Source: Hymenopus coronatus
Lineage: Eukaryota; Arthropoda; Insecta; Mantodea; Hymenopodidae
Assembly: GCA_030762935.1 (NCBI GenBank)
Contig: CM060899.1
Location: 11,385,001-11,449,000, forward strand
Direction of reading: 5' to 3'
Length of the DNA stretch: 64,000 nucleotides
Shown piece after piece: positions 56,310 to 64,000 of the stretch (positions are counted from its first letter, which is position 1; every line of letters begins with the position of its first letter). Made by a program: the position numbers and the translations under genes. Under the pieces are notes generated by a model. It saw only the letters and a list, made by a program, of their open reading frames with translations, was not told where the DNA came from and made no database searches.

Positions 56310-58080
56310 GTAGTTACAAATTCTTTATTACAAATAAAGAAAAAGCAAATTATAAAAGTAATCAAATTTTACCCAGAATATATGCTCTTCCCAAAATTCA
56401 TAAACCTAGAAATAAAATGAGACCTGTTGTAAATTGTGTACCTACTTACAACCTAGCTAAATGGTTAAATAATCAGTAATTTTGAAAAATTTGAGAGTTT
56501 AAGTATTAAAAATTCTTTTGAGCTAGTAGAAATACAACTGTCTGCTATGATAAACTTGTTTCTTTCAATGTAACTGCTTTGGTTCTAAGCATTCCTAGAG
56601 AAAAACATTTGACTTTTTAAAAATATGGTTAAGTTCTATAGAATTGAATAAAGATTTAATAAATGATTTTGTTAACCTTACTAATCTTTGTTTGGATCAA
56701 AATTTTTTTCAACTTTAATGACAAATTCTATCAACAAACTTCTGGTTTAGCAATCTGTACTCCACTTTTCACCTTTTCTTGCTAATCTTTTCATGAGCTA
56801 TTTTGAAATACAGGTCATTAAAGCATTCCATTAATTTTTAAAACTTTGTATAGATATGTAGATGATATATCTGCTATTGTTTCTGATAATCATGTAAATG
56901 ATGCTTTAAAACTTGAATTTACAAGACAAGGCTATAAAATTCACATTTGAAATTGATGGCTGTCTCCCTTTTCTGGATTTAAAATTAATTAAACATAACA
57001 ATAAATTGAATTTTAGAATATACAGAAAACAAACTCGCACTGATAATTATATAAAAAATAATGGCTTTAACCCTTTTTCACATAAATTTTCTGTTTCTAA
57101 TAGTTTAATTTATAGGTTAACTAATTTACCCCTTAATAAAGATGAAGCAACCTTTTGATTTCATCGTCCTGGAATAAATATTGAATGATCATGAAAGTAT
57201 GTAAGTTGTTCTATTTTTTTTTTTTTATTTTTTATTTTTTTTGTTTAACGTCCTTTAACCTGGTTTGGTCATGTCGGACGATGAATGCAATTGATGATAT
57301 GATGCTCAAATGATCTCGGGGTCCATGGAGCTTAAAGTTACTCGACATTCGTTTTCTCAGGATAAGGGAAAACCCCGAAAAAAACCTTACCCGGGTAACT
57401 CACCCTAAGCGAGATTTGAACTCACGAGCATTTGAACGTGAGGCAGACATGCTACCACCACGCTACCCAGGCAGGCGACAAGTTGTTCTATTAAAGGTGA
57501 AGCACTGTCTTGTAAACCTAAATTTGCTAGAATACTTTTATTGGTAATGTTGTTCGATTATCAACTTCAGGTAATGAAATGTTCTATAAAGAATATAAAC
57601 ACATTATCAACACTGTTTTAATTAATGGTTTTAATACTGATTTTATAAATAAAATAAATTGAGAAGCTTAAATATCAAAAAGCTATTCAAGAGATTTCTA
57701 TTCTTAAGAAAATAAATAATAATTACATTTTTAAAAAATGTACTGATCACCTTTGGGCAAATAAAAAATATTGGTTCCTCAAAATAAATACAGTATAAAA
57801 ATGTGTTAGGCTTTTCTAAAAAGGATAAAATTTCAAAAAATAAAAAAATTGCCATTTACCAATTAAATATCTTGTTTATATTGGTCATTTGGAAACCAGA
57901 GTAAAAGAATACTTTAGGGATATTAAATACAAAAAGATTGATAAATCAGCTGTAGCAGAACATTTTTTTTAAATTTAATCATGAAATAAATCCAAATGTT
58001 AAATTATTAAAACACTTAAATGGACCTATAGATTTAATGGTTTGGGAGAAAATATTTATTATAAAAAGAAAGTATAAAAA
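56310..58080 (+). pseudogene. Penelope-like element remnant (RT and GIY-YIG traces)
   Basis: Frame-shifting plus-strand pieces: IYALPKIHKPRNKMRPVVNC at 56380-56440, DKFYQQTSGLA near 56720-56750, LYRYVDDISAIVSD near 56845-56890 (catalytic YVDD retained), FLDLKLIKHNNKLNFRIYRK (56970-57030), and in the 3' part YIGHLETRVKEYFRDIKYKK then IDKSAVAEHFF (57875-57970), a degraded GIY-YIG endonuclease. It is interrupted by a SINE at 57216-57479. Many stops; clearly older than the copy at 61.6 kb. Confidence 0.8.
57216..57479 (-). repeat. SINE-B copy with 13-bp target-site duplication
   Basis: The minus-strand copy starts at 57479 with CCTGCCTGGGTAGCGTGGTG then GTAGCATG (box A) and GAGTTCAAATC (box B), and ends in an A-rich tail (T-run at the left). 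AAGTTGTTCTATT flanks it at 57203-57215 and 57480-57492. The body matches the copy at 20986-21240. Confidence 0.9.
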
Positions 58081-58399
58081 TCATGCAATGAATTTTGATA
58101 TACCAGCAATTGGCTCTCTCACCAAATTTGTTTTGATTCCAGTAGTTAGCAATGCATTAGTAGACAATCCACCTAGTAGCAGTAACCATAACAATGTAAA
58201 TAAAGAACATCAAAAAGAAACTGAGACCAGAAGGAAAGTATGCTGACAATGCAATAGATACATTTATTGCAAAACTAGTCCACGGGTTGCAAAAGATAAG
58301 TGAAGATTTGTTACAATTACTAATTATTTTATTAGTATTCCTCATATTTGCTTTCTTACAATGCTACAAAGATAGCAGCTACATTTATTGCACTCTGTG

Positions 58400-61020
58400 T
58401 GCCTGTAATCTGTTACGAAAATATTGTATAAATGTTCTGCGCACACCATTACGAACACGATTTGGGGGATGCGCTTCTTGGAGCCAGCATTTGTTCCTCT
58501 TGGATGTATGTCTGCAACCGAAGCTGGAATTCTGCGTCAACTGGAGGAACGTCAACATTTGCTCATGCAAATGTTCTGCACCTGGTTCAAATTAGTGTGA
58601 ATCCCCAACGACAGAACCTTGCTTTTAATACACCGTAACATCTTTCCACAACATTTCTTGTACAAATCTGGGATTCATTGAACAGCTGCTCCTCTGGTAG
58701 CTGTGGAGCCTGCAAAGGAGGAAGAAGATGTGGGCCTACTGCATATGCAGGATCACATAGTACCACACTGTTCCCTAGTTCATTATTTTCCAGCTGATTC
58801 CTCAGTCTTGAATGATTAAAAATGGTGGAGTCATGTGCAAACCCAGGCCATCGTGCTACAATGTTCTGGATCATTAGGTTGGCATCAACCAGTGTCTGGA
58901 CATTAAAGGAAAAATATCCTTTTCGGTTGCGGAACTCTTCAGCCTCCTCACCACCTGGAGATTTAATTCAAACATCGGTGCAATCAATAGCACCTATCAC
59001 TCTTGGGAATGCAGCAATGTCAAAAAATGTCCCTTGTTTGAGGAAGTGTAACATAGTATTGTGGCCTTAAGGAAGCAATGGCAGCAGTAACATTGCTGAT
59101 GACTCGACCTGCTGTTGCCTTATGCACACCACTAGTATCACCAATTGAAGTGTATGATCCAGCAATTGCATAGAAGTGCAGAGTCATCAGAAGTTGCTCC
59201 ATCGCTAGAAGACATGAATTTCTGAAAAGACAAATTCCTTCAATTGTAATCACTGGCTCAGGGTAGGAATAATATTCAAAGGGATGCATCAAGTTTAATT
59301 GATTGAAACTTAATTACTAATAATAAGTAAACCTTGAATGCAAAGTTTTACCATTATCCCTGAAAGTTTTTCAGTAATATCATATGACAGTGCCATTAAT
59401 AAGCAAATATTTATTTTATAATAAGTAAAATGAGCCTTGATACTATATAAACTGATAGTATTATTTACACAGAATAGAAAAACGGGAAAGATATTTGTTG
59501 TAACAATTATTTGAAATTTATATAAAAACTTCTAGTTTTCCTTACTTGTAATGTTTCCAATTAATGTGATCACTAAGCACTATGAAGTCCAAAGGTATCT
59601 ATGTAGCAAAGTATTTAAAAATAGACACACCTCTTTGTTATTCATAATGGGGATTATGATGATAATAATAATGCACAGCTTTTATAACTTAGAAAGCTGA
59701 TTATAGTTTAGTATTATGTATAAATCATATTCTTCTCAAATGAATTGTCATAAAGTATGTAACAAAATGTTTGCAAAGAGGGGAGGTTAAAAATTATAAG
59801 GTATATCCAAGTATAAAAGCAAACTTTTTATAAAATATGCCATCCATACCAATAACAAACAATTTTTTTTCAAAGCATTTGGCCAGGTATGAAATTACAA
59901 TCCTTGTTTTCTTTTAAGAGAATAGCTTATGTAAAAACTAGCTATCTAAACTTTGAAATTTAACTTTTCAATCCAAATGCCACATATTAGTGAAAGTATT
60001 ATATCTTTGATATGAAAAACCGAGAAAATAAATTACTTTATAAATCCCATATGTTACATTATGGGCAATCCCTTGCAACACTCCAAATGTATTTATGCAC
60101 TGAAATTATAGGTTGTGTGCCATGACAAAATTTGCATACTGTAAGCTTGCATTGAGATAGGTATGTGTAATTGTCTACTGCATGTGATTCACGAGTTTCT
60201 AGGCCGTGATAAATACGGAACCGTACGGCATAGTAGAACATCACAGAACTCTAGTGGCTGTCGACATCTGATTTGCGATAGGTACGGAACTTTAGCCGAG
60301 TATAATTAGTAAGTTGTATGGTATCACACAGAAGTAATTATTGAACTTAACCTTGTCAGAATTCTGTGAAAAGTTTGAAGACATTTACAAACCACAACTT
60401 AAAACATATTTTCTTTATCCGTTATTGCTTTCAGTTGCCTGCTCCTTGTGTTAACGAAAATCTACATCATTTTCGTCCACAATGAATTTAATATTTAATA
60501 GCAATGATCTTAGGTGCCGCATGTTTTTGGCATCTTTATTTTATTCACGCTTTGTAACAAATATGTTCGTTGAAAACTCATCTGGTGACTTAAAAACCCG
60601 TACAAAACAAGAATTCTAACAACAATCCATCTGCATCATGGGGCACTAGATTTATAATTCCATAACCTCTGCCGTAAAGATATATCTAAGGCATTCGATG
60701 GTTTATTTATTTAATTTTCAAAATGTCAAATACATGTCACTGTGCTTACCTAAGGGTATATCATAGCTGAAAACTTACCTTTCTGTAGCAAATTCAACTC
60801 TGTGCCTTATCTCCTCTAAAATTTGTGATGTAGCTTTCGACAATCGGTATCGTTGTCGAAATTCCCCCTCGTCCCACTCCTCATAATTATTTTTCCGCAC
60901 TCGTATTCTCTTTGCTCTTCTTCTGTTGAATAAATACTGTGCCAGCATTTCATCTTCAGAATCGCTATCGACATTCAATCGCGGCTGGAAGTACGCCATT
61001 TTAGTACGAATAAACTCCAA
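58400..61020 (-). pseudogene. HARBI1-type Harbinger transposase, two exons, damaged
   Basis: Exon 1 (61020-60779) begins MEFIRTKMAYFQPRLNVDSD and ends at AAAG|GTAAGT. Exon 2 starts at 59221 after TTTTCAG, joining in frame as EFATER-NSCLLAMEQLLMTLHFYAIA. Catalytic blocks: GAIDCTDV (usually GAIDGTHI), VVLCDPAYAVGPHLLPP (usually L.DSGYPL.P.LL.P) and NVVERCYGVLKARF, so the D-D-E residues remain. The frame changes at a T-run near 59018 (DIF to FDIA), a stop follows CTDV, and further stops lie in the C-terminal part. In the family this nuclease cuts element ends together with the Myb-like partner encoded opposite. Confidence 0.8.
59300..60778. other. Intron of the HARBI1-type gene
   Basis: AT-rich, no coding content recognised; bounded by donor 60778 and acceptor 59222. 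The part right after the acceptor boundary (59222-59299) also belongs to the intron even though it is open. Confidence 0.55.
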
Positions 61021-61114
61021 GTTACCTCAGTAACCACTACTCGAGGTAGCGGTCAGTTCACCTCCAAAAAAATAACTCTCAGCCGTTAACCGACGATCGT
61101 AATACAGACATCTA

Positions 61115-61560
61115 TATGTAACTACCAGTTAAGATTTTGAGAAGCACATTGATGTTATTCCTGGCGTCATGTTTTGGAGAGCATCGGAATTAATTCAAGG
61201 TCATATACGGGGAAATCTGACAAAACAACGGTACGTCGCAGAAATCCTCTATCCTCGTGTGCCTCCCATGTGATAGTACCCTATTACCATTTATCAGCAG
61301 GACAATGCTCTTCCACATATGGCACATGTTACTATGAACTGCGTGCAAGGGGTTAAAGTACTCCCGTGGTCAGTAACATCCCCATGTGGCCGGTAGAACA
61401 CGTGCGGGACCACCTCGGATATCGAATCACTCCCAGTGCCCATATTCAGGATATCGAGAACCAAATGTAACAGTTGTGGACCAGCTAGGTCTGGATGATA
61501 CGTGGAGCTGACTGCCAACATTGTTGAGTGTATCAGTCTATTGTGTAATCATTAAAACAA
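61115..61560 (+). pseudogene. Tc1 transposase, right half
   Basis: Reads HIDVIPGVMFWRASELIQG then HIRGNLTKQRYVAEILYPRV, QQDNALPHMAHVTMNCVQGV with KVLPW and a DNA-end VRDHLGYR piece: the second catalytic Asp block (Q-DNA-PH) and the following Tc1 region. The final catalytic motif (SPDLSPIEH in intact members) is degraded. It continues the left half at 51375-51536 across the Harbinger insertion. Confidence 0.75.
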
Positions 61561-61603
61561 GCCAACTACTACTTCCGAAACCAGCGTACGACACTTCCGT
61601 ACA

Positions 61604-62839
61604 GTGGTGAATTTATCTGATCACCAACTGTCGCCAGCAGAAACCTCTTTGCTTGCCAAAGGGGGCAATTTCGCGGTAGTCACACCGTCTCTACCAGTTG
61701 AGGATATCATTTCTAACATTGAATCGGGAATACCTGCCGACGAGATACGCCGGGAATCCGCTAGGATTCTCCAGTATGCCAAGACCCCGCGCAGTAATCT
61801 AACTTTCAAAGAGAGAACTGCCTTGAAGAACCTGAACACCAACAAAGACATCATTGTGTGCTCAGCAGACAAGGGAAACGCCACCGTCATTCTCAAGCAA
61901 CAGGACTACGAACAGAAAATTCTGGATCTTTTAAAGCCAGACACATACAGAAAAATACAACGCGATCCCACAGCTCGGATTTTAAAACAGACCAATCAGC
62001 TGATCAAAAATTCTTCCCTGCCAACAGAGGAAAAACGCCGAATCATAAAATCAGAAGCTCATCCTCCTAGACTTTACGGCCTTCCTAAAATTCACAAACC
62101 GGAAGTTCCTTTAAGACCTATTGTTAGTGCCATTGGTTCTCCAACTTACACCATAGCTAAATATTTGGCGGATCTATTACAACCCCACGTCGGCTCAACG
62201 GACTCTTACATCAAAGACTCTACTCTTTTCATTCAAAAGCTACAAAGTATCACTTTACAGCCCCAAGACCTTCTTATCAGCTTCGACGTCGTCTCACTGT
62301 TCACTATGGTACCGGTACAAGAGGCCCTCACACATCTGAAACAATTTTTCACGGACGATATAGTAGCACTCTTTCACCACGTTCTCACCACTACTTATTT
62401 CCAGTGGAATAACTCATTCTACGAACAAATAGACGGTGTTGCCATGGGGAGCCGTCTGAGCCCGGTGGTGGCAAACTTCTTCATGGAATCGTTTGAGTCT
62501 ACAGCCTTGAACGCAGCTGCACATAAACCCACGGTCTGGTTCCGCTATGTAGATGGCACATTCGTGATATGGCCCCATGGACTAGAAGCCCTTCAAGATT
62601 TCTACCTACACCTCAACAGTATTAATCACCGCATCCAGTTCACCATGGAAAAAGAAAAAGACGGACAGTTAGCTTTCCTGGACGTCTTGGTCAAGAGAAA
62701 TACCGACGGGTCTCTTGGGCATACGGTATACCGGAAGCCCACTCACACTGACCGTTACCTAAACAAGGACTCGAAGCATCATCCCAGACAAAAACGAGCA
62801 ATGATCCAGACACTTAAACATCGGGCTACGCATCTGTGA
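61604..62839 (+). CDS. Penelope-type reverse transcriptase (411 codons)
   Basis: N-terminal KGGNFAVVTPSLPVEDIISN and DIIVCSADKGNATVILKQQD; then the RT proper: LYGLPKIHKPEVPLRPIVSA, LLISFDVVSLFTMVPVQEAL (first catalytic Asp), YEQIDGVAMGSRLSPVVANF, VWFRYVDGTFVIW, LAFLDVLVKRNTDGSLGHTV and YRKPTHTDRYLN. The second catalytic motif is YVDG instead of YVDD. The reading ends prematurely at HRATHL because of a +1 shift near 62820; the next frame continues CEPEQLQDELKHLRQALHSN. Members of this family prime reverse transcription at nicked DNA and many act at telomere-like ends. Confidence 0.85.
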   Translation: MVNLSDHQLSPAETSLLAKGGNFAVVTPSLPVEDIISNIESGIPADEIRRESARILQYAKTPRSNLTFKERTALKNLNTNKDIIVCSADKGNATVILKQQDYEQKILDLLKPDTYRKIQRDPTARILKQTNQLIKNSSLPTEEKRRIIKSEAHPPRLYGLPKIHKPEVPLRPIVSAIGSPTYTIAKYLADLLQPHVGSTDSYIKDSTLFIQKLQSITLQPQDLLISFDVVSLFTMVPVQEALTHLKQFFTDDIVALFHHVLTTTYFQWNNSFYEQIDGVAMGSRLSPVVANFFMESFESTALNAAAHKPTVWFRYVDGTFVIWPHGLEALQDFYLHLNSINHRIQFTMEKEKDGQLAFLDVLVKRNTDGSLGHTVYRKPTHTDRYLNKDSKHHPRQKRAMIQTLKHRATHL

Positions 62840-63605
62840 ACCGGAACAGCTACAAGATGAACTCAAGCACCTAAGACAGGCATTACATTCAAATGGTTAT
62901 TCCGTCCAAGAAATCAATAGAGCTTTCCGTCCTGCCAAGTTTCAGTCCACATCTCAAAAGCCAGACCAACCAAAAAGTAAGGGCACGGTGTTTCTGCCAT
63001 ACTTCAATAATATCACCGACCGGATCGAGCACATATTGCGACGTCACATTGTCAAAACTGTTTTCAAGCCCACGAGGCAATTAAATAATTTACTACGCTC
63101 ATCCAAAGATCCCCGGGAGCCGCTGTCATCAGCCGGTGTGTACCGCATTCCCTGTTCCTGCGGCTCGGTATACATCGGAACCACACAACGCAGTATTACT
63201 ACTAGAATCAAGGAACACAAAGCAAACTGTCGACTAGGCCACACAGAAAAGTCCACGGTCGCCCTGCACGCTATTGAGGCAGAGGGCGAGCATATTATAA
63301 ATTTCCAAGACACCTCTATCCTCTCATCTACAACACACTACCATGCACGACTACAGCGGGAGGCTATAGAGATTTACAATCATCCGAACAATTTTAATAA
63401 AAAAGAAGAGGCACTAAAACTCAATAGGAATTGGCATCTCGTCATTGAAAGCAGGAAACGTCATCAAACGAGAAGCAACGAAGCGGTCCAATCAGAAGCC
63501 ACGTTCGCTGGAGAGCCCAAGCCCCGCCCCCCACTTGCCAGTATAAAAGTAGCGATCCCGACAGTCAACGCCGTTGGGCGACGCAGACGCACATTCGTCG
63601 ATTGA
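62840..63605 (+). CDS. Penelope GIY-YIG endonuclease domain (frameshifted from RT)
   Basis: Linker PYFNNITDRIEHILRRHIVK, then SSAGVYRIPCSCGSVYIGTT with the GVY...YIG motif, QRSITTRIKEHKANCRLGHT, KSTVALHAIEAEGEHIINF and AREAIEIYNH-like ending (QREAIEIYNHPNNFNKKEEA). Catalytic Arg (TRIKEHK) and Glu (REAIEI) regions are visible. Ends at a stop at 63603-63605. A normal element would have this fused to the RT in one frame. Confidence 0.85.
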
Positions 63606-64000
63606 CCGAGGAGGAAATCAGACCTGGCCTTCTACCAGATCTTATTTGGAAGAGCACCTGCAAGCGCCTGCGAGGTCACGCCTGTGAGCCAGCTGAATTC
63701 TGTGGAAGTACCACACACCAGCGCCCCTAGCGGAGACTGGCAGTGGGCAGTGCCCCTCCTCTAGCCTTGTCTCCCTCCGGCCGTATCCGCCGGAGATTCC
63801 CTACAACTGGAGAACAACACTTGCGCTTCAGGGAGGACCGCAGTGGGCATTGGCCCTCTTCTAGCGTGCCTCCTGGAGGAAGCTCGTCGAGCTTCTCCAC
63901 CAGCGCCATCCCTTAAATTGCTGCCGACACCAGCTCGACCGGCCGGAACCTGCCCTGGAAGAGAGCGACGACTTTCTCTTCCCTCGCCTCCTGAGCTGCA
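63606..64000 (+). repeat. Penelope 3' flanking/terminal-repeat region
   Basis: Non-coding, GC-rich. Two similar blocks (GGCAGTGGGCAGTGCCCCTC at 63739 and CGCAGTGGGCATTGGCCCTC at 63839) suggest an internal ~100-bp direct repeat. No hammerhead core was recognised before the window ends. Confidence 0.5.

Larger units (their letters stand above)
51537..61114. mobile_element. PIF/Harbinger transposon, ~9.6 kb, two genes, nested in Tc1
   Basis: Left terminus GGGCCTGTATTACGACCTTC then GGTTAATAGCCGG; the reverse complement of the right terminus reads TGTCTGTATTACGATCGTCG then GTTAACGGCTG. These are imperfect inverted repeats of about 30-45 bp. CTA/TCTAT occurs on both outer sides, consistent with the short target duplication of this superfamily, though its exact length is ambiguous. 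Inside are a Myb/SANT-like gene on plus and a HARBI1-type gene on minus, converging, the normal two-gene complement. A Penelope fragment and a SINE lie between them. Confidence 0.8.
61580..64000 (+). mobile_element. Penelope-like element, 5'-truncated, runs off the window
   Basis: RT and GIY-YIG domains in normal order, then at least 395 bp of GC-rich 3' sequence with repeated CAGTGGGCA-TG-CCCTC-TCTAG blocks at 63742-63763 and 63841-63863. The usual N-terminal extension is only partly present, so truncation or a late start near 61604 is likely. The right terminus lies outside the window. Confidence 0.85.

Noticed and set aside
57430..57479. Apparent tRNA on the minus strand
   Set aside because: Head of SINE-B, flanked by a 13-bp target duplication.

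Overview
The window looks like a stretch of a large, AT-rich arthropod genome, probably an insect, and it is built almost entirely of transposable elements. Evidence for a eukaryote: consensus GT..AG introns in several gene models, tRNA-derived SINEs, poly(A) tails, microsatellites, and P-element/THAP, PIF/Harbinger, hAT, Tc1/mariner, gypsy, Jockey/R1-type LINE and Penelope remains. The genus cannot be fixed from the sequence. No operons, rRNA genes, CRISPR arrays or convincing functional tRNA genes were seen. The only candidate for an ordinary host coding exon is a minus-strand exon at 412-937 with repeated (I/V)K-x-E-I-K-E-E motifs.

Layout. 0.4-0.9 kb: the host-like exon. 1.5-4.8 kb: decayed LINE and internally deleted gypsy. 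6 kb: SINE. 7.6-9.9 kb: a dispersed repeat split by GC-rich DNA carrying an intact LINE-type ORF1 (381 codons) with poly(A), plus a Penelope-type 3' end with a hammerhead-like core. 11.5-19.5 kb: two hAT remnants among three copies of a ~1.1 kb repeat, one inverted, plus a Tigger-like MITE. 20-24.6 kb: SINEs of several tRNA-headed families. 25.2-25.5 kb: two exons of a THAP gene. 26.6-29.8 kb: R1-like LINE (minus). 29.8-31.5 kb: two direct copies of a ~0.84 kb unit, abutting; a third copy is the split repeat at 7.6-9.9 kb. 31.8-35.1 kb: THAP9/P-element-like transposase pseudogene (minus). 36-37.9 kb: decayed Jockey-type LINE. 39.9-45.2 kb: gypsy element (minus), split by a complete 1.63 kb Tc1/mariner-type transposon. 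45.2-49.6 kb: nearly full-length Jockey-clade LINE. 49.6-50.5 kb: 3' end of another R1-like LINE. 50.5-51.4 kb: 5S-rRNA-like SINE head and gypsy gag debris. 51.4-61.6 kb: a Tc1 element split by a ~9.6 kb PIF/Harbinger transposon carrying both its Myb/SANT-like gene and a HARBI1-type transposase gene. 61.6-64 kb: Penelope-like element with RT and GIY-YIG endonuclease.

How the parts relate. The window is best read as layered insertions. The clearest nest is SINE (with a 13-bp target duplication) inside a Penelope fragment, inside the two-gene Harbinger element, inside a Tc1 element. Most reading frames carry stops, frameshifts or loss of catalytic residues, so present-day activity is unlikely for nearly all. 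The best preserved are ORF1 at 8440-9585 and the Penelope copy at 61604-63605. No coordinated host pathway is visible. The most unusual items are the ORF1-only LINE-like unit, the hammerhead-bearing tail, the two-gene Harbinger with its precise nesting, the abutting 0.84 kb repeats, and the 5S-like SINE head.
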